Positions 53,716-61,567 of a stretch of 64,000 nucleotides of DNA are shown here, piece by piece. The notes beneath the pieces were generated by a model. That model had not been told where the DNA came from, did not search any database, and saw nothing but the letters and a program-made list of their open reading frames with translations. Made by a program: the position numbers and the translations under genes. Within the stretch, counting starts at the first letter, position 1; each line of letters begins with the position of its first letter. Source of the DNA: BJGV01 sp965205785 (GTDB lineage: Bacteria > Pseudomonadota > Gammaproteobacteria > Burkholderiales > Nitrosomonadaceae). The stretch covers positions 682,001 through 746,000 of the forward strand of contig OZ242188.1 in assembly GCA_965205785.1 (NCBI GenBank), written 5' to 3'.

Positions 53716-53884
53716 CCGCCGTTATTTATTTAACTAAGCAACCAGCTAATTTTAGAAGATTATTGGCTTCGATAGACTATATAGATTCCGAGAAATAACT
53801 TAACAAAGAAGAAAGAACAGATATTCAGATTTAATAAACTTGTAATTCGCACTGAAAAACTAGAAATTTTAAGTGGGGGAAAAT

Positions 53885-55018
53885 ATGGGCAGCAAAGTAA
53901 CAGCTATACTGGTGTGGATCTCTACACTTATTCTATACCCAAGCGTGGCAGCAGCTGAGAAGTTAAGCACTATAAACTTGCCGGCACCAAAAACTGCAAT
54001 CGCTACTGAAATGTATGATTTACATATGTATGTCATGTGGATCTGTGTGGTAATTTTTATTGGTGTGTTTGGCACCATGTTCTATTCTGTTCTTAATCAC
54101 AGAAAATCAAAAGGTTACAAAGCTGCAAATTTTCACCATAGCACAACCGTTGAGATTATCTGGACAATTATCCCATTCATCATTCTTATTGCCATGAGCT
54201 ATCCGGCTACCCAAACTGTTATTGATATGAAAGATACTTCCACCCCGGAAATTACCATTAAAGCTACTGGTTATCAGTGGCAGTGGGGATATGACTATCT
54301 GGCAGGAGAAGGGGAAGGAATCAGTTTCTACAGTAAAATGTCTACCCCCAGGGAACAAATCAGAAATGAAGCTCCTAAGGGTGATAACTATATAATGGAA
54401 GTTGATAACAATGTAGTTGTCCCAGTCGGAAAAAAGATTCGTATCCTCACTACCGCGAATGACGTTATTCACGCGTGGTCGGTACAGCAACTTGGTGTTA
54501 AACAAGACGCAATTCCTGGCTTCATACGTGATGCATGGTTTAAAGCTGAGAAGCCAGGTATATATCGTGGTGTATGCTCAGAATTATGCGGTAAGGAACA
54601 TGCATTTATGCCCATAGTTGTGGAAGTGATGGAACAGGAAAAATACTCTCAATGGGTAGTTGCTCAACAGCAAAAGTCTGCAGAAACAGTTGTTGATGTT
54701 AATAAAGAATTTACAATGGACGAGCTAAAGGCTAAGGGTGAGAAAGTATATGCCGGTATGTGCGCTGCATGTCATCAGGCTAATGGGAAAGGCATACCTG
54801 GCACATTCCCCGGACTGGATGGATCCAAAATTGCTACTGGACCCAAAGCTGACCATATAAAAATGGTAGTAACCGGTAAAGCAGGTACTGCAATGGCCGC
54901 ATTCAAGCATTTGTCAGATGTGGACATTGCGGCAGTAGTTACCTACGAACGAAACGCCTGGGGTAATACAACGGGTGAAATAGTACAACCTTCAGAAATC
55001 AAAGAATTCAGAAATTAA
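53885..55018 (+). CDS. coxB: Cytochrome c oxidase subunit II with fused cytochrome c domain
   Basis: Subunit II takes electrons through the CuA centre. The 377-residue precursor has a signal sequence, two membrane helices (about 45-68 and 85-105), the aromatic YQWQWGYDY patch, and CuA ligands in VIHAWS and CSELCGKEHAFM near residue 231. A C-terminal monohaem domain has CAACH near 293, giving a caa3-like architecture. I chose the ATG at 53885 (GGGGGA four bases upstream), not the GTG at 53873 which contains that ribosome binding site. It is the first gene of the oxidase operon. Confidence 0.96.
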   Translation: MGSKVTAILVWISTLILYPSVAAAEKLSTINLPAPKTAIATEMYDLHMYVMWICVVIFIGVFGTMFYSVLNHRKSKGYKAANFHHSTTVEIIWTIIPFIILIAMSYPATQTVIDMKDTSTPEITIKATGYQWQWGYDYLAGEGEGISFYSKMSTPREQIRNEAPKGDNYIMEVDNNVVVPVGKKIRILTTANDVIHAWSVQQLGVKQDAIPGFIRDAWFKAEKPGIYRGVCSELCGKEHAFMPIVVEVMEQEKYSQWVVAQQQKSAETVVDVNKEFTMDELKAKGEKVYAGMCAACHQANGKGIPGTFPGLDGSKIATGPKADHIKMVVTGKAGTAMAAFKHLSDVDIAAVVTYERNAWGNTTGEIVQPSEIKEFRN

Positions 55019-55035
55019 GGAACGAGGAGAAAATT

Positions 55036-56631
55036 ATGGCAGCAGTACACCATCCTGACCACGGCCACGAACATGAACATGAGCATCATGGGCCTCCTAG
55101 CGGAATCATGCGCTGGCTGACTACTACCAATCACAAAGATATCGGCACACTTTACCTTTGGTTTAGCTTTGCGATGTTCTTAACGGGTGGCGTGATGGCG
55201 TTAACTATTCGCTCTGAATTATTCCAACCAGGTCTACAGATTGTTGAGCCGGAATTCTTTAATCAGCTCACCACGCTACATGGACTGGTAATGGTGTTTG
55301 GTGCCATCATGCCAGCTTTTGTTGGTTTTGCTAACTGGCAGATACCAATGATGATCGGTGCTCCGGACATGGCATTTGCCCGCATGAATAACTGGAGTTT
55401 TTGGTTGTTGCCACCGGCAGCTCTGTTGCTGATTACCTCGTTCTTTGTGCCGGGCGGAGCTGCGGCAGGTGGTTGGACACTTTATCCGCCGCTTTCAACC
55501 CAGATGGGTATGGGTATGGACATGACTATTTTTGCTGTTCATATACTGGGCGCTTCTTCCATTATGGGATCAATCAACATCGTTACTACTATCCTCAACA
55601 TGCGCGCACCAGGCATGACAATGATGAAAATGCCATTATTCGTATGGACTTGGTTGATTACTGCATATTTACTACTTGCAGTTATGCCGGTACTGGCAGG
55701 AGCGGTAACCATGTTGCTAACAGATCGTCAGTTTGGAACTAATTTCTTTAATGCTGCAGGTGGCGGTGATCCGGTCATGTTTCAGCATATCTTCTGGTTC
55801 TTCGGACATCCGGAAGTCTATATCATGATATTGCCGGCATTCGGAATTGTCTCTCAGATCATTCCGACCTTTGCCCGTAAAAAATTGTTTGGTTACTCTT
55901 CGATGGTATACGCCACTGCCTCTATTGCGATTCTTTCATTTATCGTTTGGGCTCATCATATGTTTACAGTAGGTATGCCGGTTACAGCTCAGTTGTTCTT
56001 CATGTACGCTACTATGCTAATTGCAGTACCTACCGGAGTAAAAGTATTTAACTGGACAGCTACTATGTGGCGCGGCTCCATGACTTTTGAGGCTCCGATG
56101 CTGTTTTCCATTGGGTTTATCTTCCTATTTACCATCGGAGGGTTCAGCGGCATAGTGCTTGCAATCGTACCGGTAGATATCCAGTTACAGGAAACCTACT
56201 ATGTGATTGCTCACTTTCACTATGTGCTGGTATCAGGCTCATTGTTTGCCTTGTTCGGCGGCACATATTACTGGCTTCCAAAATGGACCGGTAACATGTA
56301 TGACGAAGGCCTGGCCAAAACACACTTCTGGTGCTCTATGATTTTCTTCAATGTCACCTTCTTTGTACAACATTTCTTGGGACTGGCAGGGATGCCTCGC
56401 CGGGTTCCAGACTACGCCTTGCAGTTTGCTGATTTCAATATGATATCAAGCATAGGCGCATTTGGCTTTGGTTTCAGTCAGTTGATTTTCCTCTATGTGA
56501 TAATTAAATGTATACGTGGTGGCAAAAAGGCGACTGACGAGGTGTGGGAAAGTGCTGATACGCTAGAATTTACAGATTTGCCTTCACCGGCACCCTATCA
56601 CAGCTTTGAAACACCTCCACAGGTAAAATAG
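55036..56631 (+). CDS. coxA: Cytochrome c oxidase subunit I
   Basis: This is the catalytic subunit with haem a and the haem a3-CuB site. The 531-residue protein has 12 membrane helices, the CuB/Tyr crosslink motif GHPEVYIM near residue 256, HHMFTVG near 307, K-channel residues in VPTGVKVFNW and the haem ligands in AHFHYVL near 395. This is an A-type haem-copper oxidase. An unusual His-rich N-terminus (HHPDHGHEHEHEHHG) could bind metal. It lies 17 bases after coxB with GAGGAG just before the ATG. Confidence 0.97.
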   Translation: MAAVHHPDHGHEHEHEHHGPPSGIMRWLTTTNHKDIGTLYLWFSFAMFLTGGVMALTIRSELFQPGLQIVEPEFFNQLTTLHGLVMVFGAIMPAFVGFANWQIPMMIGAPDMAFARMNNWSFWLLPPAALLLITSFFVPGGAAAGGWTLYPPLSTQMGMGMDMTIFAVHILGASSIMGSINIVTTILNMRAPGMTMMKMPLFVWTWLITAYLLLAVMPVLAGAVTMLLTDRQFGTNFFNAAGGGDPVMFQHIFWFFGHPEVYIMILPAFGIVSQIIPTFARKKLFGYSSMVYATASIAILSFIVWAHHMFTVGMPVTAQLFFMYATMLIAVPTGVKVFNWTATMWRGSMTFEAPMLFSIGFIFLFTIGGFSGIVLAIVPVDIQLQETYYVIAHFHYVLVSGSLFALFGGTYYWLPKWTGNMYDEGLAKTHFWCSMIFFNVTFFVQHFLGLAGMPRRVPDYALQFADFNMISSIGAFGFGFSQLIFLYVIIKCIRGGKKATDEVWESADTLEFTDLPSPAPYHSFETPPQVK

Positions 56632-56632
56632 T

Positions 56633-56743
56633 ATGGAACAAGATTCAAAGACTCAGCGTAATAAAAATATAAAAACAGCGCTGGTTCTTTGGATAATTGT
56701 AGCTTTGATTACAGTTACTTTTTTTGTTAAGAATTGGGGATGA
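56633..56743 (+). CDS. Cytochrome oxidase small assembly protein (36 aa)
   Basis: A 36-residue single-span protein: a charged N-terminus (MEQDSKTQRNKNIK), one helix (TALVLWIIVALITVTFF) and VKNWG. It starts one base after the coxA stop and its TGA overlaps the ctaG ATG (ATGA). Tiny one-helix proteins at this exact place between coxA and ctaG are typical of betaproteobacterial cox operons. The function in assembly is presumed. Confidence 0.85.
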   Translation: MEQDSKTQRNKNIKTALVLWIIVALITVTFFVKNWG

Positions 56744-57303
56744 GCGCGGTACAGCCAAATCTTGCAATGTTAAAAAAATTGCTGGTTGTAGCAATGGTAA
56801 TGTTTGCCTTCGGCTATGCAATGATACCGTTCTACAAAAAGATTTGTGAGGTGACCGGGTTAAATAACCTGCTGCAGCCAGACACACTAGTGGAAGAAAC
56901 TCAGCAGGTAGATACCAGCCGGTTACTGACAGTTGAGCTTGATGCGAATACTCGTAATTTGCCATGGCAATTTAAGCCGCTACAATCAACTGTACAGATG
57001 CATCCGGGTGAATTGGTAGAGGTTATATATGAAATTAAGAATACCTCAGACCGTGAAGTGACCGGACAAGCGATACCCAGCTATGCACCGTTACTGGTAT
57101 CGCAGCATATAAAAAAGCTTGAATGTTTTTGTTTTACTAAACAAGTATTAAAGCCGTATGAGGTTCGGAAAATGCCGGTTCAGTTCCTGATTGAATCAGA
57201 ATTTCCAAAAGATATTAATACTTTGTCTATCTCATACACATTTTTTGAACTTAATAGTGGCACGGCCTCTAACGAGGACGATCGTACAACAAGTAGAATT
57301 TGA
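56740..57303 (+). CDS. ctaG: Cytochrome c oxidase assembly protein CtaG/Cox11
   Basis: CtaG delivers copper to CuB of subunit I. The 187-residue protein has one N-terminal membrane anchor (about 12-30), FYKKICEVTGLNN near 33 with the conserved Cys, and the copper-binding CFC motif in LECFCFTKQVLKP near 128, followed by MPVQFLIE. I chose the ATG at 56740, which overlaps the stop of the small assembly gene; an in-frame TTG two codons earlier is unlikely. Confidence 0.94.
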   Translation: MSAVQPNLAMLKKLLVVAMVMFAFGYAMIPFYKKICEVTGLNNLLQPDTLVEETQQVDTSRLLTVELDANTRNLPWQFKPLQSTVQMHPGELVEVIYEIKNTSDREVTGQAIPSYAPLLVSQHIKKLECFCFTKQVLKPYEVRKMPVQFLIESEFPKDINTLSISYTFFELNSGTASNEDDRTTSRI

Positions 57304-57509
57304 AGGAAAACGCTGATAAGCCTGTTAAAGCCGGGCCCGTACAAGTTGCAAAAGCAGTATTTTGGGCTTTCTTTGGTGTACGAAAGAATACTGATCATGC
57401 AGCTGATGTAGAGTCATTAACATTAAAGCAAGTAGTAATCGGGGGACTTATCGGTGCTGCTTTATTTGTCGGAACTTTACTGTTACTGGTCAAATTAATA
57501 ACAAATTGA
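57300..57509 (+). CDS. DUF2970 small membrane protein
   Basis: A 69-residue protein with QVAKAVFWAFFGVRKNTDH near the N-terminus (15-33) and one membrane helix (about 44-66), matching DUF2970, which is found almost only in betaproteobacterial cox operons between ctaG and coxC. It starts at a TTG overlapping the ctaG stop. The function is unknown and presumed oxidase-related. Confidence 0.85.
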   Translation: MKENADKPVKAGPVQVAKAVFWAFFGVRKNTDHAADVESLTLKQVVIGGLIGAALFVGTLLLLVKLITN

Positions 57510-57541
57510 GAATTGATTAAAATATACGTGGGAGAATACGC

Positions 57542-58390
57542 ATGAGCCAAGAAGCAAATCATTACTATATTCCAACGCCTTCAACCTGGCCTCTTACCGG
57601 GGCAATTGCCATCTTCTTTATGGGATTTGGTGCTGCGTTTACTGTCAACAAACTTCCAATTGGCTATGCATCCCTGGCAATCGGGTTCGCTATACTTATT
57701 TATATGCTTTTTGGTTGGTTTGGTACCGTAGCACGAGAAAGTGAGAGTGGTAAATTCAACAAACAGGTAGACAGCTCCTTCCGTTGGGGTATGAGTTGGT
57801 TTATTTTTACCGAAGTCATGTTTTTTGCCGGATTCTTTGGTGCTCTGTATTACATGCGGGTGTTATCGGTTCCATGGCTTGGTGATCTGGAACATAAACT
57901 GTTATGGCCTGATTATACAGCCGGGTGGCCTACAGCCGGCCCCGGTATAACTGAAACGTTTACACCTATGGGTGCATGGGGCTTACCAGCCTTTAACACC
58001 GCACTACTGTTAACTTCCGGTGTAACCTGTACCTGGGCACACTGGGCGCTTAAACTTAACAAGCGTAGTCAGCTGGCATGGGGATTGTTTCTCACGATTG
58101 CATTAGGCGCGCTCTTTATTGGTTGCCAGATTTATGAATATATGCATGCTTATTCAGAGCTCAACCTGAAGCTAACATCTGGTGCTTATGGTGCTAGCTT
58201 CTTCATGCTGACTGGATTCCATGGTTTTCATGTAACGTGTGGTGCAATCATGCTAACAGTAATTTACTTCCGGGTTTTGGCTGGCCATTTCAAACCTGAA
58301 CATCACTTTGGTTTTGAAGGTGTATCCTGGTATTGGCACTTTGTTGACGTGGTCTGGCTGGGTCTGTTTGTATTTGTTTACTTGTTATAA
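57542..58390 (+). CDS. coxC: Cytochrome c oxidase subunit III
   Basis: A 282-residue subunit III with seven membrane helices. Characteristic stretches are FTEVMFFAGFFGALYY near residue 92, FNTALLLTSGVTCTWAHWAL near 150, TGFHGFHVTCG near 225 and HHFGFEGVSWYWHFVDVVWL near 261. GGGAG lies about eight bases before the ATG. It supports proton uptake and stability of the oxidase. Confidence 0.96.
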   Translation: MSQEANHYYIPTPSTWPLTGAIAIFFMGFGAAFTVNKLPIGYASLAIGFAILIYMLFGWFGTVARESESGKFNKQVDSSFRWGMSWFIFTEVMFFAGFFGALYYMRVLSVPWLGDLEHKLLWPDYTAGWPTAGPGITETFTPMGAWGLPAFNTALLLTSGVTCTWAHWALKLNKRSQLAWGLFLTIALGALFIGCQIYEYMHAYSELNLKLTSGAYGASFFMLTGFHGFHVTCGAIMLTVIYFRVLAGHFKPEHHFGFEGVSWYWHFVDVVWLGLFVFVYLL

Positions 58391-58419
58391 AAAAAACTAA
58401 CTTCGTATATTGAGTTGGC

Positions 58420-58614
58420 CTACTGCTTGGCAGGAAGAATACCAAAATAATATGCTGTCATTAAAATAATGAACAGAACGACTGATAGGCCAATTCGTAA
58501 CGTAAGAGACTTAAGCATGCGTGTGCTCTGACCTTTGTCCTTAACCATGTAGAACAACGCAGATGCAAGACTATAAACTATGAAAAGAAAAAATATGACT
58601 GCAATAATTTTCAA
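58420..58614 (-). CDS. DUF2909 twin-transmembrane protein
   Basis: A 64-residue protein with two helices (about 2-22 and 40-60) separated by MVKDKGQSTRMLKSLTLRIG, diagnostic of DUF2909. It lies on the minus strand inside the plus-strand oxidase operon, as in other betaproteobacteria. The start is a TTG with a weak ribosome binding site. Role unknown. Confidence 0.85.
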   Translation of the reverse strand: MKIIAVIFFLFIVYSLASALFYMVKDKGQSTRMLKSLTLRIGLSVVLFIILMTAYYFGILPAKQ

Positions 58615-58649
58615 TTTGGATTCTGCCTGTTTTATAAATTTGGATTCTG
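58613..58649. repeat. Direct repeat upstream of DUF2909 and surf1
   Basis: AATTTGGATTCTG occurs at 58613-58625 and again at 58637-58649, a 24-bp period. It covers the divergent start region of the DUF2909 and surf1 genes and could be a pair of binding sites or a short duplication. Confidence 0.7.
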
Positions 58650-58683
58650 GGCGAGAGTTTAGCCGAGATTAGTATTCTAACCA

Positions 58684-59406
58684 ATGACTATTTTGGGTTG
58701 GCAGTTCAGGGTTAGTTTCTGGCCAACAGCTGCTGCTATATTTTTTATCGTAGTTACGGTGATGCTGGGTAACTGGCAACTTTCCCGAGCTCAAGAAAAA
58801 GAAGATCGTCAGACACAGTTGAATCAACTTTCTCAGCAGCCGGTAATATCGATACCTACATCACCAATTAGACTTGAAGATTATCAGTTTCGCAAGGTTG
58901 AAGTACACGGAACGTACGTTCCGACTCATACGATCTATTTGGATAACAAGATAAACAAGGGTAGGGCCGGCTATCAGATTATCACACCTGTAAAGTTGGG
59001 TGAAAGCTCTATGCATGTTCTAATTAATCGTGGATGGGTTGTCGCAGGTCGTACTCGTAGTGAGTTACCAGACATTCCGACTCCTGCCGCCAAAGTAAAG
59101 ATATCAGGAATAGCGGAATCACCAACAATGAAAACTTTGGAGCTTTCTACGGAAACGGTTTCGGGACAGGTTTGGGAAAACCTCCATCTGGATCGTTATC
59201 GTAAGGCAACAGGACTTACGCTACAACCATTAGTGGTATTGCAAGAAAATAATGTAAAAGATGGACTGCTCCGAGAATGGACCCGCCCTGATTCGGGCGC
59301 CAGTAGAAACTTAGGATATGCGTTTCAGTGGTTTTCCATGGCATTGGCAATAATAATACTATATTTGGTGTTGAATGTTAAAAGAAACCACCCAAAAAAC
59401 GAATAA
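58684..59406 (+). CDS. surf1: SURF1-family cytochrome oxidase biogenesis protein
   Basis: Surf1 helps insert haem a into subunit I. The 240-residue protein has a helix at each end (about 8-26 and 212-232) and the SURF1 core: NWQLSRAQEKEDRQTQL, VEVHGTYVPTHTIYLDNK, VLINRGWVVAGRTR and the C-terminal NLGYAFQWFSMALA. It overlaps the next gene by 32 bases. Confidence 0.92.
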   Translation: MTILGWQFRVSFWPTAAAIFFIVVTVMLGNWQLSRAQEKEDRQTQLNQLSQQPVISIPTSPIRLEDYQFRKVEVHGTYVPTHTIYLDNKINKGRAGYQIITPVKLGESSMHVLINRGWVVAGRTRSELPDIPTPAAKVKISGIAESPTMKTLELSTETVSGQVWENLHLDRYRKATGLTLQPLVVLQENNVKDGLLREWTRPDSGASRNLGYAFQWFSMALAIIILYLVLNVKRNHPKNE

Positions 59407-59956
59407 GCGTAAGCTACTTTTACTAATGACAGTAATGATTGCGCCCATAGCGCTTTCTTACATGCTCTTCTATTGGGGGACACCTTCAGCCAGTGTGAAT
59501 TATGGAGAGCTGATCAAGGTCGAAAAAGCTTTACCAGATGTTGCCTTACATAAAACAAATGGCGAATCATTTAATATGAGCCAGTTACGTGGAAAGTGGG
59601 TAATGCTGGTTGTAGACTCTGGGGAATGTGGAGAGCTATGTCGTGAGCAACTTTACTATATGCGCCAGGTACGCTTGATGCAAAATAAAAAAATGGACCG
59701 TATAGAACGAGTTTGGTTAATCGACGATGATAAAATACCAGAAACTGGTATTAAAGAAGACTTTAAGGGAACGATATTTATAAATGCCCAAAAAAGTAAA
59801 CTACTAAAAGAAATTCCGGCAAAAATTTCGCAGCATGATCATATCTATATGATAGATCCGCTAGGAAACCTGATGATGCGCTTTCCAAAAGATATTGATC
59901 CGGCTAAGATGGCAAAAGATATTAAGCGATTACTTAAGGTTTCACGAATAGGATAA
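59375..59956 (+). CDS. Membrane-anchored thioredoxin-fold protein, Sco-like, of the cox operon
   Basis: A 193-residue protein with one N-terminal helix (about 13-33) and a periplasmic thioredoxin-like domain. VVDSGECGELCREQLYYMRQ near residues 78-97 has a CxxxC pair as in Sco copper chaperones. The Sco His ligand is not obvious, although SQHDHIYMIDPLGN near 150 is at the right place. It is a usual member of betaproteobacterial cox operons between surf1 and ctaA, but here ctaB follows directly after 11 bases. Confidence 0.8.
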   Translation: MLKETTQKTNKRKLLLLMTVMIAPIALSYMLFYWGTPSASVNYGELIKVEKALPDVALHKTNGESFNMSQLRGKWVMLVVDSGECGELCREQLYYMRQVRLMQNKKMDRIERVWLIDDDKIPETGIKEDFKGTIFINAQKSKLLKEIPAKISQHDHIYMIDPLGNLMMRFPKDIDPAKMAKDIKRLLKVSRIG

Positions 59957-59967
59957 GGATAGATGTT

Positions 59968-60861
59968 ATGACTACTAGTATAACTTGGCAAAATACAGCT
60001 TCTCGAGTGCACCAGTTTTATCGGTTAACCAAACCACGAGTTGTTTCACTTATTGTTTTTACTGCAGTTATAGGCATGTTCCTTGCAGTTCCTGGTGCAG
60101 TACCATTAAATGCTCTGATTTTTGGCACCATAGGAATTGCTCTAGTTGCCGGTGCAGCTGCGGCAGTAAATTGTTTGGTGGAACAAAAAATTGATTCTGT
60201 TATGGCGCGCACACGTGGCAGGCCCTTGCCAAGAGGGGAAGTAAGCTCTCCGGAAACCTTTTTTTTCCTTGCATTGATAGGTGGAGGTGGCCTGTACATA
60301 CTTCATCAATGGGTGAATCCGCTGACAATGTGGCTTACTTTGGTCACATTCGTCGGTTATGCCATTATCTACACAGTAATACTTAAGCCTCTAACACCAC
60401 AGAATATTGTCATTGGTGGTGCTTCTGGTGCAATGCCTCCGGTACTTGGATGGACAGCTGTAACAGGAGAGATCTCAGCTGATGCCTTGCTTCTGTTCCT
60501 CATAATCTTTGCTTGGACTCCGCCTCATTTCTGGGCACTTGCACTCTACAGAAAACTTGAATATGCCAAAGTCGGAATGCCGATGTTGCCAGTAACACAT
60601 GGTGATAAATTTACCCGTTTACATGTACTCCTTTACACTTTTATACTCTGTGCTGTTACGTTGATGCCCTATGCTACACAAATGGGCGGGTTGATTTATC
60701 TTATCAGTGCAATAATTTTAGATGCCGTATTTTTATACTATGCAGTAAGAATTTATCTGGATTATAGTGATCAACTTGCACGTACGACTTTCCGCTACTC
60801 AATCTTTTATCTGACAGCATTATTCACGGCACTACTAGTTGACCATTACTTTTACTTCTAA
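59968..60861 (+). CDS. ctaB: Protohaem IX farnesyltransferase (haem O synthase)
   Basis: CtaB (CyoE) attaches farnesyl to haem b to make haem O. The 297-residue polytopic UbiA-superfamily enzyme starts FYRLTKPRVVSLIVFTAVIG and has the Asp-rich substrate site NCLVEQKIDSVMARTRGRPL near residue 67 and WTPPHFWALALYRKLEYAKV near 180. Haem A synthase (ctaA), which would normally precede it, is missing from this operon. Confidence 0.96.
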   Translation: MTTSITWQNTASRVHQFYRLTKPRVVSLIVFTAVIGMFLAVPGAVPLNALIFGTIGIALVAGAAAAVNCLVEQKIDSVMARTRGRPLPRGEVSSPETFFFLALIGGGGLYILHQWVNPLTMWLTLVTFVGYAIIYTVILKPLTPQNIVIGGASGAMPPVLGWTAVTGEISADALLLFLIIFAWTPPHFWALALYRKLEYAKVGMPMLPVTHGDKFTRLHVLLYTFILCAVTLMPYATQMGGLIYLISAIILDAVFLYYAVRIYLDYSDQLARTTFRYSIFYLTALFTALLVDHYFYF

Positions 60862-60869
60862 TTTGTATT

Positions 60870-61469
60870 ATGAGGTGTTTCAACTCTCTGACACTTTTAG
60901 TTGGATTGTCAGTGCTGGTTCTTTTATCAGGCTGCAATAGTAAAGTCGAGCCGGAATTTCTTTCTACAGATATCACAAACGCCAGCTTTGGCAGAGACTT
61001 TAAACTCTCTGATCATAATGGAGATATTCGTTCTCTAGCTAATTTCAAGGGCAAGGTAGTAGTACTTTTTTTTGGATACACTAATTGTCCTGACATATGC
61101 CCAAGCATCATGGGTAAGCTTGCTGGCGCTATAAAAAAACTAGGCAATGATGGTAGTAACGTTCAAGTATTATTTATATCGGTTGATCCTAAACATGACA
61201 CCCCAGCATTGCTGAAACAATATGTATCTACATTCAACCCTACTTTTCTTGGTTTATCTGGTGATTTGCAAACCATAAGAAATATTGCCAAGGAGTTTAA
61301 AGTTGCTTTCCAAAAACAAACAGGAATAAGTCAAGAAAACTACTTAATGGACCACTCTACAGGAGTCTATATTTTCGACCTGGAAGGAAAACTTCGCTTA
61401 TATGTCAACTCTGGTACAAATATGGATATAATTTCCCATGATATTTTAGAGCTACTAAGAACATCTTAG
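60870..61469 (+). CDS. sco1: SCO1/SenC copper chaperone lipoprotein
   Basis: Sco delivers copper to, and reduces, the CuA site of subunit II. The 199-residue protein has a lipoprotein signal (LSVLVLLSGC, Cys22) and a thioredoxin fold with the copper ligands CPDICP near residue 74 and the later His in LMDHSTGVYIFD near 162. It is the last gene of the oxidase operon, eight bases after ctaB. Confidence 0.94.
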   Translation: MRCFNSLTLLVGLSVLVLLSGCNSKVEPEFLSTDITNASFGRDFKLSDHNGDIRSLANFKGKVVVLFFGYTNCPDICPSIMGKLAGAIKKLGNDGSNVQVLFISVDPKHDTPALLKQYVSTFNPTFLGLSGDLQTIRNIAKEFKVAFQKQTGISQENYLMDHSTGVYIFDLEGKLRLYVNSGTNMDIISHDILELLRTS

Positions 61470-61567
61470 GAACAATTAATTCAGGTACAGATAATTATCC
61501 TCCAAAATCACTACTCTTCATCCTATCTCATTTGATGAATCAAGATCAGCTTAATCTTCTTCTAGGT

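Larger units (their letters stand above)
52872..53884. other. 1-kb AT-rich gap between divergent pilH and coxB
   Basis: I find no convincing protein gene. It holds an FNR-type palindrome inside a larger inverted repeat (53217-53280), a 38-bp tandem duplication (53340-53413), a terminator-like hairpin (53408-53431) and a likely coxB promoter (53687-53715), all listed separately. The hairpin sits where no protein-coding transcript should end, which suggests a small RNA. Confidence 0.7.
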
